From positions 4,092,001 to 4,156,000 of the forward strand of contig NZ_CP043474.1 of assembly GCF_008329645.1 (NCBI RefSeq): a stretch of 64,000 bases of DNA, written 5' to 3'. The position numbers and the translations under genes are program-made. The DNA comes from Mycolicibacterium grossiae. Lineage in GTDB: Bacteria > Actinomycetota > Actinomycetes > Mycobacteriales > Mycobacteriaceae. Shown here in pieces: positions 1 to 8,106 of this stretch; position 1 is the first letter of the stretch; the number at the start of each line of letters is the position of its first letter. The notes beneath the pieces are model-generated. The model worked only from the letters and a program-made list of their open reading frames with translations. It had not been told where the DNA came from and did not search any database.

Positions 1-291
1 GAGCGGACCCACCGCGTCCGGGACCGCATCCCGTTCGGTCCGGTGACCCTGCCGGTCGTCTACACCGCCCGGGTGACCGTGCCCGCGGCGGGTGACCTGG
101 TGACCGCGGCACGCCAGTTCCCCGGGATCCGCCTCGACGGCGTCGTGTCGTTCGAGGCGGCCGACGGGGGCACCCGCCTCACCGAGCGGCTCGGCGTCAC
201 GGCCCCGCGTCCGCTCGCCGGGGTCACCGAGCGCCGGGCGATCGCGGCCCACGCCGCGATGCTCGCCGGCATCCGCGCACACTTCGGCTGA
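1..291 (+). CDS. SRPBCC-family protein, C-terminal part (5' end cut by window)
   Basis: The reading frame is open from the first base to a TGA at 291, so the gene begins outside the window. The visible ~96 residues alternate short hydrophobic strands with charged turns and end in a helix (RRAIAAHAAMLAGIRAHFG), which is the usual end of START/polyketide-cyclase-like (SRPBCC) domains that bind hydrophobic ligands. The family call rests on this general pattern, not on a catalytic motif. No substrate can be inferred. Confidence 0.5.
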   Translation, partial: ERTHRVRDRIPFGPVTLPVVYTARVTVPAAGDLVTAARQFPGIRLDGVVSFEAADGGTRLTERLGVTAPRPLAGVTERRAIAAHAAMLAGIRAHFG

Positions 292-387
292 GGACCGGAC
301 GTTACAGTTTCGCCCGCAAGTGTCACGATCTTGCTATGGTCGGACGGGGCCGTCATGGCCCGCCCCACGACCATTCGAGGAGATGCG

Positions 388-954
388 GTGACCACGACGC
401 ACGATGCGCGCACCGCCCGATCGGGCGGACACGCCAGCCGACTGGGCAAGTACGACCTTCGGGTCACGGCCCGCGACGCCGTCGACGTCGTCGCCTCCGC
501 CGGGGGATGGCTCGTCGACCGCGCCATGGCCGGCTGGTCGGTGACGGTGGCGCTGCCCGCGCTCTGCGATCCGTCCCCGCTGCGCATCCTCGGCGTGACC
601 GCACCCGTGGCCGAGGACGACGACGCCACGGCGCCCCTGCGGTCGGAGTCGCTGGCCGCCTCTGCCGACGCCCTGGCCGTCGACGAGGACCTACGCCGCA
701 GCCTCCTGCACGCCGCCGCCCGGCACGCCGCCGAAGTGACGCTGTGGGGCGACGCGTCCGTCGCGCCCGACGGCTTCCTGCCGGTGCGCCACGTGTTGAG
801 CGGGGCGGCACGGGCGTTCAAGGCGCGCGCCCTGCTCGCGGCCGGCCTCGACGTGCCCGTCGGACGCGCGGAGACCTTCTGGACCTCGACGGGCGCGCTC
901 GGCGATCACTCCGACCTGACGCCGGAGGTCGCCACCTCCTTGGCCCAGCGGTAG
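388..954 (+). CDS. Conserved hypothetical protein, 188 aa
   Basis: I do not recognise this protein. The GTG at 388 is preceded by a good ribosome site (GAGGAG, 377-382). Upstream in-frame starts lack one. It is alanine-rich, has no signal peptide or membrane segment, and contains a helical stretch around residues 100-115 (LLHAAARHAAEVTLWGD). The last ~49 nt overlap, tail to tail, the end of the acyl-CoA synthetase gene on the other strand. It is probably a mycobacterial lineage protein, judged only from codon-position GC bias and the ribosome site. Confidence 0.6.
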   Translation: MTTTHDARTARSGGHASRLGKYDLRVTARDAVDVVASAGGWLVDRAMAGWSVTVALPALCDPSPLRILGVTAPVAEDDDATAPLRSESLAASADALAVDEDLRRSLLHAAARHAAEVTLWGDASVAPDGFLPVRHVLSGAARAFKARALLAAGLDVPVGRAETFWTSTGALGDHSDLTPEVATSLAQR

Positions 955-2573
955 TCGGCCTTCCCCGCCGGGGACCGGACGATCTTCTCCGCGCGGATGA
1001 AGGCCTTCGGGATCTTGTAGCGGGCGATGGCCCTGGTGCAGGCCTCGACGAGGTCCTCGTCGCTGGCGTCGGCGCCCTCGGCGAACTGCACGACGGCCAC
1101 CACCTCACTGCCCCAGCGCTCCGACGGCCTGCCGACCACCACGACGTCGTACACCGCCGGGTGACCGGCCACCGCGCGTTCGACCTCCTCGACGAAGATC
1201 TTCTCGCCGCCGGAGTTGATGGTCACCGAGTCGCGGCCCAGCAGTTCGATCCGGCCGTCGTCGAGGACGTTGGCGCGGTCGCCGGGCACCGACCAGCGCA
1301 CGCCGTCGATGGTGGGGAAGGTGCGCGCCGTCTTGGCGGCGTCGCCGAGGTAGCCGAGGGGGATGAGGTCGCGCCGCGCGAGCCAGCCGCGGCCCTCCCC
1401 GGCGCCCAGGACGCGGTCGAGGTCGGCGGAGATGACGGCGGTGTCCGACTGTGGGGTGAACACCGCAGGCGTCGACTCCGCGCCGGCGGTGTTGACGGTG
1501 CTCATCTGTGCGCCCGACTCGGAGGCGCCGACCGCGTCCATCACCATGACGTGCGGCAGTGCGGCGAGGATCCGGGCGCGGACCGTCGGTGACATCGGCG
1601 CGCCGCCGTTGGTGAACATCAGCAGCCCGGACAGGTCGTAGTCACCGGCCTCGATCTCGTCGATCAGTGGCCGCGCGATGGCGTCGCCGACCACCGGGAT
1701 GGACAGCACGCGCTCGCGCTCGGCGAGCCGCAGGACGTCGGCGGGTCGGAGCCGCTCGACGTCGTCGGGCAGCACCACGCGGCCGCCCATCGTGACCATG
1801 TTGAAGGTCGCCCACTGCGCGGCACCGTGCATGAGCGGCGGGATCATGAGGATCGACATGGCGCCCGCGGACGCCTCCGCCTTGGCGCGCAGTTCGTCGT
1901 AGGACCGCAGCGGTTGGTCGCTGCCCCACGGGCGGCCGCCCATCGACGACAGGAAGATGTCGTGCTGGCGCCACAGCACGCCCTTCGGCATGCCGGTGGT
2001 GCCGCCGGTGTAGAGGACGTAGAGGTCGTCTCCCGACGAGGCCGGCAGTCCGGCCGCCGGTGCCGGGGTGTCCAGGATGGTCTCGAAGTCGACGGCGCCC
2101 GGCAGCAGGTCGTGGCCCGAGGCGTCGGCCACCTGGATGAGCACCTCGAGGTGCGGCAGCCGGTCGCGGATCGCCGCCACCCGCGGCGCGAACTCTGCGG
2201 GATAGACGAGCGCGCGGGCCTTCGAGTCGGTGAGCAGGTAGCGGAGTTCCTCCTCGACGTAGCGGTAGCTGACGTTGAACGGTGCGACGCGGGCCCGGAA
2301 GCTGCCGATCATCGCCTCGAGGTACTCGTTGCCGTTGCGCAGGTAGATGCCGAGGTGGTCCTGACCGGACTCGTGGCCCGCGAGCCCGTCACGCTCGGTG
2401 TGACAGCCCAGGCCGACCGAGGCGAGGTAGTTGGCGAAGCCGGTGACCCGGCGGTCGGCCTCGGCGTAGGTGAGCCGGCGTCCCCGCCACACCAGGAAGT
2501 CGTGCTCCGGAAGGGCCTGCGCCACCGTCCCGAAGACGTCGGAGAGGGCGAAGGTCACGGCATCAGCGGTCAC
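906..2573 (-). CDS. Acyl-CoA synthetase, FadD family (555 aa)
   Basis: This ATP-dependent fatty-acid (or steroid side-chain) CoA ligase/adenylate-forming enzyme would activate a carboxylic acid through an acyl-AMP. The P-loop A3 motif YTGGTTGMPKG lies at residues 188-198, the hinge/A8 region carries INSGGEKIFVEEVE near residue 450, and the C-terminal catalytic lysine is K538 in the PAGKADYRWAK motif. Full-length with both adenylating subdomains. It resembles the FadD19/FadD1-type group of mycobacterial FadDs, but I cannot assign the acyl substrate. An extra ~15-residue polar loop (residues 56-72) is unusual near the N-terminus. It starts with GTG at 2573 and stands alone on its strand. Confidence 0.88.
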   Translation of the reverse strand: MTADAVTFALSDVFGTVAQALPEHDFLVWRGRRLTYAEADRRVTGFANYLASVGLGCHTERDGLAGHESGQDHLGIYLRNGNEYLEAMIGSFRARVAPFNVSYRYVEEELRYLLTDSKARALVYPAEFAPRVAAIRDRLPHLEVLIQVADASGHDLLPGAVDFETILDTPAPAAGLPASSGDDLYVLYTGGTTGMPKGVLWRQHDIFLSSMGGRPWGSDQPLRSYDELRAKAEASAGAMSILMIPPLMHGAAQWATFNMVTMGGRVVLPDDVERLRPADVLRLAERERVLSIPVVGDAIARPLIDEIEAGDYDLSGLLMFTNGGAPMSPTVRARILAALPHVMVMDAVGASESGAQMSTVNTAGAESTPAVFTPQSDTAVISADLDRVLGAGEGRGWLARRDLIPLGYLGDAAKTARTFPTIDGVRWSVPGDRANVLDDGRIELLGRDSVTINSGGEKIFVEEVERAVAGHPAVYDVVVVGRPSERWGSEVVAVVQFAEGADASDEDLVEACTRAIARYKIPKAFIRAEKIVRSPAGKADYRWAKEVATSGVRSE

Positions 2574-2625
2574 GATGGAAGACCATACACAGCGAAGCTG
2601 AGCGTATGGTCGTTCTTCTCACCGG

Positions 2626-3048
2626 TCAGCCGGGGAAGAACCCCGCGCCGGTCAACGTGCCCGGCTGCCAGCCCTGCGCGCCGAGACACACCATCGGCCG
2701 GCCGTCGGGCGCCTGCGCGGCCGACTTCGGGCCGGGACAGGGTGCGCCGATGGGCTGCTCGCCGTACAGCGGGTAGGACGACACCCAGAAGCCGGTGTAC
2801 ACCGGCGGCCACTGGTTGGGGATGTAGTGGCAGACCAGCGGTTCGCCGCCCGGGCCGCGGCCGTAGGTGAACAGCTGGTAGTTGTCGCACGGGGCCGAGA
2901 GCGACGCGTCGTAGTTCATGCCCGGCACGTCACTGGGGTAGCGCCCGGACTGATCGGCGTAATCGTTGCTCGGGTCGGCGGCGGCGCTCGGCGCCAGCGC
3001 CACTGCGGCCGCCACCGCGGCCGCGGCGACGGTCAACTCGCGAAACAT
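2626..3048 (-). CDS. Small secreted mycobacterial protein, 140 aa
   Basis: An N-terminal Sec signal peptide is visible: MFRELTVAAAAVAAAVALAP followed by SAAADP, with likely cleavage after AAA near residue 24. The mature part is rich in Tyr, Pro and Gly and holds four cysteines (CDNY, VCHYIP, PCPGPK, MVCLG), which could form two disulfides outside the cell. No enzymatic motif is visible. It lies downstream of, and on the same strand as, the next small gene at 3121-3480, separated by 72 nt. Function unknown. Confidence 0.72.
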   Translation of the reverse strand: MFRELTVAAAAVAAAVALAPSAAADPSNDYADQSGRYPSDVPGMNYDASLSAPCDNYQLFTYGRGPGGEPLVCHYIPNQWPPVYTGFWVSSYPLYGEQPIGAPCPGPKSAAQAPDGRPMVCLGAQGWQPGTLTGAGFFPG

Positions 3049-3120
3049 GTCCGATGCCCTCCTCGACGTCGTGTCGCAGCGTATCGGGTCGGCTCTGCCG
3101 TCGAGCGGTTTCCGGTCCGG

Positions 3121-3480
3121 TCAGTCGTTCGGGTCGAGCACGCTGACCGCGATGCCGTACGGCAGGAAGCGCACCCGCCGGGCCGGGTCGGTGTTGTTCT
3201 TGTTGGCGCGCAACGCATCCAGCTCGCTGGGATAGACCTCCTCGATGCGCGCACCGCCGTCTGGGCCCACGGTGTAGATCGCCCACACGCCGTCGCCCGC
3301 GGCGCCGGTGGTCTCGGGCTCGGCCGCGGGTCGCGATCGCCGGGTCACGTCGTCGAGCAGCGACGCCCAACCCGCACCCCGGCTGAACCGGTCGAGCGCG
3401 TCGCGCAGCCCCTCACCGGCTTCCCGGATCGCCCGGTCGAAGTCCTCCGGGTCGATGCCGAACGGTCCGTTCTGGCTCAT
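3121..3480 (-). CDS. Conserved hypothetical protein, 119 aa
   Basis: The start is the ATG at 3480, with AGGAGG 7 nt upstream. The frame stays open far beyond it but without another ribosome site. The N-terminal half is an acidic helix (DPEDFDRAIREAGEGLRDAL), then a low-complexity linker, then a compact C-terminal block with WAIYTVGPDGGARIEEVYPS and RVRFLPYGIAVSVL that looks like a small beta-rich domain. It is soluble, with no signal peptide. I do not recognise a named family. It may be co-transcribed with the secreted-protein gene downstream. Confidence 0.65.
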   Translation of the reverse strand: MSQNGPFGIDPEDFDRAIREAGEGLRDALDRFSRGAGWASLLDDVTRRSRPAAEPETTGAAGDGVWAIYTVGPDGGARIEEVYPSELDALRANKNNTDPARRVRFLPYGIAVSVLDPND

Positions 3481-3606
3481 CGCGGCCCTCCTACGCTCGT
3501 CCGGCGCCTCGACGCCGGCCGTCCAGCCACCGTGGACGTGATTCCCAGTGTGCGCGCGTCCGGCGCGTCCCGCCACGACCCGCCGCGCACGAGCCACGAT
3601 GGGGGC

Positions 3607-4128
3607 GTGGCACTTCGTGCGGACCTGCTCGCCGCCGCCGAACGGTCGCCTGCCGCCGCGGCCGCGCACGACCGCGCCGCCTGGGTGGGCCTCTTCGCCG
3701 AGACCGGCGTCGTCGAGGATCCGGTCGGGTCCCGGCCGCACCGCGGCCACGACGAGATCGCCCGCTTCTACGACACCTTCATCGGCCCGCGCGACATCGT
3801 CTTCCATCGCGACCACGACGTCGTGGTCGGCGAGGCGGTGATCCGCGACCTCACCCTCGAGGTCCGGATGGCGGCGTCGTCGACGATGCTGATCCCCGCC
3901 TACCTGCGCTACGACGTCACGGCCGCGGGCGACCGGCTGGTCATCGCCCGGCTGCGCGCCTACTGGGAACTGCCCGCCATGGTGGGCCGGTTCGCCAGGA
4001 CCGGTCTCGCGGCGGTGCCCGCCGGGCTCACCCTGGCGCGCAACCTGCTCGCCAACCAGGAGTCGGCGGCGCGGCCGGCTTCGCCGCGGGCGCGCTCGGT
4101 ACCGGGGTCCGTGGCCGACGGGCCGTGA
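3607..4128 (+). CDS. SnoaL/NTF2-like (ketosteroid-isomerase-like) protein, 173 aa
   Basis: The opening helix with AAAAHDRAAWVGLFAETGVVEDPVGSR, then HRGHDEIARFYDTFI, is the hallmark of the NTF2/SnoaL cone fold, which serves as isomerase, dehydratase or ligand-binding module. The C-terminal ~40 residues run beyond the fold and form a helix (MVGRFARTGLAAVPAGLTLA) that may touch the membrane. The GTG at 3607 is chosen because the domain begins immediately after it. The stop overlaps the next gene's GTG by 4 nt (GTGA), so the two are translationally coupled. Ligand unknown. Confidence 0.7.
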   Translation: MALRADLLAAAERSPAAAAAHDRAAWVGLFAETGVVEDPVGSRPHRGHDEIARFYDTFIGPRDIVFHRDHDVVVGEAVIRDLTLEVRMAASSTMLIPAYLRYDVTAAGDRLVIARLRAYWELPAMVGRFARTGLAAVPAGLTLARNLLANQESAARPASPRARSVPGSVADGP

Positions 4129-4397
4129 CCGACCTCCTCGACGACCTGTGCGCCGGCGACGAGGTCGCGGTGCGGCGCCGGCTCGCCGCCGGAGCCACCG
4201 CGACCCTGGGCGACGATCACCGCATCCCCGTCTCCGACCTCGTCGCCCGGCTGCGCGGCGGTCACTGGCAGCAGCCGATCGCGGCGGGCCCCACGGTCGC
4301 GGCGAGGGTGACGACGCCCGACGGCCGCGGCGTGGTGTTCGCGGAGCCGGCACCGGACCGACGGGGCGTCGCGCGCCTACGGCTGTTCGCGGGCTAG
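4125..4397 (+). CDS. Small NTF2-like or hypothetical protein, 90 aa, coupled to upstream gene
   Basis: It starts at a GTG that overlaps the upstream stop (GTGA), a strong sign of a two-gene operon. The helix LLDDLCAGDEVAVRRRLAAGA followed by beta-rich sequence ending ARLRLFAG looks like half of an NTF2/SnoaL fold, so it could pair with the upstream SnoaL-like protein. No catalytic residue can be assigned. Confidence 0.55.
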   Translation: MTDLLDDLCAGDEVAVRRRLAAGATATLGDDHRIPVSDLVARLRGGHWQQPIAAGPTVAARVTTPDGRGVVFAEPAPDRRGVARLRLFAG

Positions 4398-4455
4398 GGC
4401 CGAATCCCGCGGGTCGGATTGACTGGCGGCCCGGACGTGAGAACGTAACAGGACC

Positions 4456-5019
4456 ATGCCAGACCACCAGTACGTCACCTACGAGGAATTCGGCCGCAAG
4501 TTCTTCGAGGTGGCCGTCACCGAAGAGCGGGTCGGCGACGCGATCGCCGCCATCGCCGGCGACGAGTTCACCATCGGTCCGATCGCGCAGGGCCCCGGCA
4601 AGATCGCGAAGGTGTCGGCGCGGGTGAAGGTGCAGAGCCCGCACGTCACCCGTCAGGTGGGGGAGCTGATCACGTTCCGGATCCGCATCCCGCTGGAAAT
4701 CGACATGGTGGTCGATCTGCGCATCGACAAGCCGCGCTTCATGGTCTTCGGCGAGATCGCGCTGCGCGCCGAGGCGGTGGCCGCCGAACCGCTGCTGCTG
4801 ATCCTCGACGTGCACAAGCCGCGGGCGACCGACATCGCGATCCACGTGACGTCCAAGACGCTGCGCGCCGAGGTGGTGCGCATCGTCGGCGGCGTCGACG
4901 CCGAGATCAAGCGCTTCATCGCCGCGCACGTCGCCGGTGAGATCGACAGCCCCGAGTCCAACGAAGCCAAGGTCATCGACGTCGCCCGTCAGCTCGACGA
5001 GACCTGGACCGGCATCTGA
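4456..5019 (+). CDS. Conserved mycobacterial hypothetical protein, 187 aa
   Basis: The ATG at 4456 has an AGGA upstream. The protein has no signal peptide. Its middle is an unusual run of amphipathic beta strands (ITFRIRIPLEIDMVVDLRID, RFMVFGEIALRAEAV, LLLILDVHKP) that suggests a lipid-binding or TULIP/SMP-like fold, followed by a C-terminal helix ending in QLDETWTGI. This fold suggestion is inference from strand periodicity only. I know it as a type of conserved hypothetical protein of Mycobacteriaceae without an assigned function. Confidence 0.65.
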   Translation: MPDHQYVTYEEFGRKFFEVAVTEERVGDAIAAIAGDEFTIGPIAQGPGKIAKVSARVKVQSPHVTRQVGELITFRIRIPLEIDMVVDLRIDKPRFMVFGEIALRAEAVAAEPLLLILDVHKPRATDIAIHVTSKTLRAEVVRIVGGVDAEIKRFIAAHVAGEIDSPESNEAKVIDVARQLDETWTGI

Positions 5020-5056
5020 GTTGGGCCGCAGGCGCGTCGGCCGTAGGCTGCTCGAC

Positions 5057-5437
5057 GTGCACCTTCTCTCCCTGGCGACGCGCGGCGCCCTGCTGACCGC
5101 CGGCGTCGCGACCGCGGCGCTGCTCGCAGCCGGCCCCGCTGCCGCCGACCCCACCGGTGACGCGTTCCTCGACGCGGTGAACCAGGCGGGCGTCGGGCTG
5201 CCCGGCGCCGCGAACCCCGGCGACGCGGTCGCGCTCGGTCAGTCCGTGTGCCCGATGCTCGCCGAGCCCGGCCAGACCACGGCCGACGCCGCGGCGAAGG
5301 TCGCCGACGCCGCCGGCATGTCCCTCGGCCCGGCCACCATGTTCACCGGCATGGCCATCTCCGCGTTCTGCCCCGGCGTCGTCGCCAAGCTCGGCGCCGG
5401 CGAATCGCCGCTTCCGTTCGGGCTCTTCGGGTTCTGA
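5057..5437 (+). CDS. Secreted DUF732-domain protein, 126 aa
   Basis: The GTG at 5057 opens a clear signal peptide (HLLSLATRGALLTAGVATAA, cleavage near AAADP at about residue 30). The mature domain has the DUF732 pattern: DAFLDAVNQAGV, then VALGQSVCPML, then a helix and a second Cys in SAFCPGVV, so two cysteines can form one disulfide. DUF732 proteins are abundant, small, exported proteins of mycobacteria with unknown role. The stop lies 3 nt from the end of the convergent SGNH hydrolase gene. Confidence 0.8.
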   Translation: MHLLSLATRGALLTAGVATAALLAAGPAAADPTGDAFLDAVNQAGVGLPGAANPGDAVALGQSVCPMLAEPGQTTADAAAKVADAAGMSLGPATMFTGMAISAFCPGVVAKLGAGESPLPFGLFGF

Positions 5438-5440
5438 CCG

Positions 5441-6238
5441 CTAGCGGGCGTCCGCGAGCACGGCGAGGTCGCCGACCTCGATCAGGTCCGGCCGCTTCGC
5501 GCCCCGTCCGTTCCCGCTGGAGCGGCCGCGCACGTGCCGCCACACCCACGGCATCAGCAGGTTGCGCGCCCACAGCGCCTGGGAGTACATCCGTGACCGG
5601 AAGCCCGGCATGACGATTCCCGGCCGGGCCATCGCCCAGTCGTGGCTGCTACCCGGTAGGTCGAGGGCCTCCGCGGCGGCCTCCGCGAACAGCGCGTGAC
5701 CAGCCGGCGAGCCGTGCACGCGGTCGTCGCTCCACACCTGCGGATCGCTCATCGACGGTGCCACGTACAGGTCGACCAGCCGGAACCCGTGCCGCGTCGC
5801 CGCCGACCGGATGACGTCGTTGATCTGGACGACGCGCCGGGCGATGAACCGCCCCACCGGCAGGATCCGGGCCAGGTCGGGAAACGTCGTCGTGACCACC
5901 GTGGCGCCGGTCTCGGCCAGCCGGTCGTGCAGGTGGTCCAGGTCGACGAGCGCGCGGTCGAAGGAGCGGCCCGGCCGGGTCACGTCGTTCATCCCGATGC
6001 ACGTCGTGATGAGGTCGGGCGCCATGGCCAGTGCGACGGGAAGCTGCTCGTCGAGCACGTCGGCGATCCGGCGGCCCCGCACCGCGAGGTTCGCGTACCG
6101 CAGACCCGGGTGCAGTTCGTCGAGCCGCACCGCCAACCGGTCGGCGAAGCCGTACACACCGGTCGCATCGGTGCCGTCCCACAGCCCCTCGGTCTGACTG
6201 TCGCCGAGCGCGACGTACCGCCTGAACGCCTCAACCAC
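5441..6238 (-). CDS. SGNH/GDSL-family hydrolase (esterase/lipase-like), 265 aa
   Basis: All SGNH blocks are visible: block I GDSQTEG with nucleophile S14, block II G55, block III GMND with N84, and block V DRVH with D172 and H175. Such enzymes cleave ester bonds in lipids, acylated sugars or acetylated polymers. There is no signal peptide, so the enzyme is probably cytosolic. The ~60-residue C-terminal extension, rich in Arg and Trp (FRSRMYSQALWARNLLMPWVWRHVRGR), is typical of mycobacterial members and could bind membrane. It starts with GTG; the neighbouring DUF2993-like gene on the same strand is 43 nt upstream. Confidence 0.85.
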   Translation of the reverse strand: MVEAFRRYVALGDSQTEGLWDGTDATGVYGFADRLAVRLDELHPGLRYANLAVRGRRIADVLDEQLPVALAMAPDLITTCIGMNDVTRPGRSFDRALVDLDHLHDRLAETGATVVTTTFPDLARILPVGRFIARRVVQINDVIRSAATRHGFRLVDLYVAPSMSDPQVWSDDRVHGSPAGHALFAEAAAEALDLPGSSHDWAMARPGIVMPGFRSRMYSQALWARNLLMPWVWRHVRGRSSGNGRGAKRPDLIEVGDLAVLADAR

Positions 6239-6281
6239 GGCACGGATCCTAGCGGCGTCGGCTGAATTCGCCCGTCGCGCG

Positions 6282-7070
6282 TCAGCGGGCCGGCGCTGCG
6301 GGCGGCCAGACGACCGCCAGCGGGCGGGAGCCGACCGCGCCGAGCTGGGTGACCAGCCCCTCGAGCGCCGCCCGGGGCAGGTCGATGCGCCACTGCGGGA
6401 GGACGCCGGTCAGCCGCAGCACGCCGGGTGCGAACTCGACGTGGGTGAGTTCGGCCCCGCCGGGCAGTTCGGGCACCCGCAGCCGGTAGGCGGGCAGCAG
6501 CCCGGGAAGCCGCCAGCGGCGGCGCCGCACCACCGCCCTCGGGGTGATCCACACCGTCGACCCGTCCAGCCGCGCGTCGACCTCGAGGTGCCCGCTGCCG
6601 CTGCGGCCGTTGAGGCTCAGCCGGGCGACGGCGTCGTCGCCGACGACCCCGCTCAGCCGGGGCGCGGCGATGCCGAACAGGTGGTTCAGGGCCGGCGCAG
6701 CCAGGTCGACGGTCACCTCGACCGGCGCGGCGACCACCACGGGCGGGCGCAGGTGGACGTCGTGCAGCACCGCGGACGCACGGTGCACGTGGTGCCCGCG
6801 CCAGCGCACGTCACGGGCGACCAGCAGGATGCCGCCCAGACGCCCGCCGGTCACGCTGCGCCTGTCGAGCCGGGCCACCAGGTGCTCGACGGTGAGCACG
6901 ACGTCGCCGTCGGCGGTGTGCAGGGTCAGCCGGCGACCGATCAGCAGCCGGCGCAGGCTGACGAACAGGCTGAGATAGGCCGCTGAGACGCCGGTGCCGG
7001 CCAGCAGATCGAGCGAGCGCAACGGATCCCACCGCAGCCCCGGACGCGTCACCCCTTCAGCATCCGGCAT
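6282..7070 (-). CDS. DUF2993 (LmeA-like) family protein, 262 aa
   Basis: The repeated pattern of lipid-facing beta strands and the ordering (LTVEHLVARLD, GGRLGGILLVARDVRWRGHHV, beta-rich middle, LTGVLPQWRIDLP) fit the DUF2993 family, whose mycobacterial member LmeA binds phospholipids and influences mannan elongation. Unlike LmeA it has no convincing signal peptide, so a cytosolic or membrane-peripheral site is likely. The assignment is by overall pattern, since the family has no catalytic residues. It lies on the same strand as the SGNH hydrolase and may share a transcript with it. Confidence 0.55.
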   Translation of the reverse strand: MPDAEGVTRPGLRWDPLRSLDLLAGTGVSAAYLSLFVSLRRLLIGRRLTLHTADGDVVLTVEHLVARLDRRSVTGGRLGGILLVARDVRWRGHHVHRASAVLHDVHLRPPVVVAAPVEVTVDLAAPALNHLFGIAAPRLSGVVGDDAVARLSLNGRSGSGHLEVDARLDGSTVWITPRAVVRRRRWRLPGLLPAYRLRVPELPGGAELTHVEFAPGVLRLTGVLPQWRIDLPRAALEGLVTQLGAVGSRPLAVVWPPAAPAR

Positions 7071-7142
7071 CGTGGGGAGCGCGCCAACCCGTGCAGGTCA
7101 GCCGCGGACACGGACGGCGGCGATCCCCGGGAGGACACCGGC

Positions 7143-7610
7143 ATGCCGAAACAGAGCGCCGGGCTGCTGCTGTACCGCGTGACCGACGACGGCGTCGAGG
7201 TCCTCCTCGGCCATCCCGGCGGTCCCTTCTGGGCGCGCAAGGACGACGGCGCGTGGTCGATCCCCAAGGGCGAGTATCCGCCCGAGGAGGATCCGTGGAC
7301 GGCGGCCCGCCGCGAGTTCCGCGAGGAGATCGGCTTCGACGCCCCCGACGGCCCCCGCCACGAGCTGCCGCCGGTGCGGCAGTCCGGCGGCAAGGTGGTC
7401 ACCGCGTTCGCCGTGCGCGGCGACCTCGACGTCACCGCTCAGGTCAGCAACACCTTCGAGCTGGAGTGGCCGAAGGGGTCCGGCCGGATCAGGGAGTTCC
7501 CCGAAGTCGACCGGGTCGCGTGGCTCGCCGTCGAAGAGGCTCGGTCGAAGATGCTGAAGAGTCAACTGCCGCTGCTGGATGCGCTGCTGGCACAGCTCGC
7601 AGCCGGCTGA
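7143..7610 (+). CDS. NUDIX hydrolase, 155 aa
   Basis: A complete NUDIX box spans residues 43-65: G43, E49, R57-E58, R60-E61-E62, G64, with the REFREEIGF core. The Mg-binding glutamates are intact. The start of the domain (SAGLLLYR) and the WSIPKGE motif place it with the small stand-alone NUDIX hydrolases that remove nucleoside diphosphates linked to other moieties, including diadenosine polyphosphate-like substrates. The ATG at 7143 has GGGAGG upstream. The last ~122 nt overlap, tail to tail, the SnoaL-like gene on the other strand. Confidence 0.9.
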   Translation: MPKQSAGLLLYRVTDDGVEVLLGHPGGPFWARKDDGAWSIPKGEYPPEEDPWTAARREFREEIGFDAPDGPRHELPPVRQSGGKVVTAFAVRGDLDVTAQVSNTFELEWPKGSGRIREFPEVDRVAWLAVEEARSKMLKSQLPLLDALLAQLAAG

Positions 7611-8097
7611 CCGGGCGCCGTTCGATCGCGTTGATCGTCACGGCCCTGCCGTGGATCCGCCAGCCCTGCGGGGTCCGCAGGTACTCGTCGTCGTAGCGCA
7701 GGTGCCACACGACGTCGTCTATGGGGGCGCCGATGGGGACGTCGACGGGGGCGCCGACCGGGCCGTCGGCCGCCGCGTCGCGGCGCGTCCAGTGGTGCGC
7801 CACGCACGTCACCCGCCCGAGCGCGTAGCCGGGATCCGGTGCGGCGACGTACACCTCCCCGACGAGGGCGTGTTCGGTGCGGTGCACGCCCGCCAGGGCG
7901 TCCAGCGCCTCGCGCACCCCGGACCTGCCGTGGACGACCCGTACCGGCTCGAGCGCGCGCGGCGGGTGTGGCAGGTGCAGTTCGGCGCCGTCGGTGAACA
8001 ACTGGGCGACGTCGTCGAACCGGCGGTCGTCGACCGCGGCGGCGTACAGGTGCACCAGGTCGGCGAGCGCCAGGCGGTCGGCGACCCCGAGCGTCAT
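7489..8097 (-). CDS. SnoaL-like protein, last gene of a putative oxygenase operon (202 aa)
   Basis: The opening helix DRLALADLVHLYAAAVDDRRFDDVAQLF and the strand TDGAELHLP match SnoaL_4-type NTF2-fold proteins, which often serve as small subunits or isomerases beside oxygenases. The ATG at 8097 follows the reductase stop by 9 nt and has GGGGA as ribosome site, so it closes the operon 10109-7489. The fold should end near residue 160 (HGRAVTINAIERRPVSRL). The remaining ~40 residues are low-complexity Ala/Ser/Arg and lie wholly over the 3' end of the NUDIX gene, so this tail is probably a read-through extension from a lost stop rather than a domain. Confidence 0.7.
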   Translation of the reverse strand: MTLGVADRLALADLVHLYAAAVDDRRFDDVAQLFTDGAELHLPHPPRALEPVRVVHGRSGVREALDALAGVHRTEHALVGEVYVAAPDPGYALGRVTCVAHHWTRRDAAADGPVGAPVDVPIGAPIDDVVWHLRYDDEYLRTPQGWRIHGRAVTINAIERRPVSRLRAVPAAHPAAAVDSSASSTEPLRRRATRPGRLRGTP

Positions 8098-8106
8098 CGC
8101 GATCCC

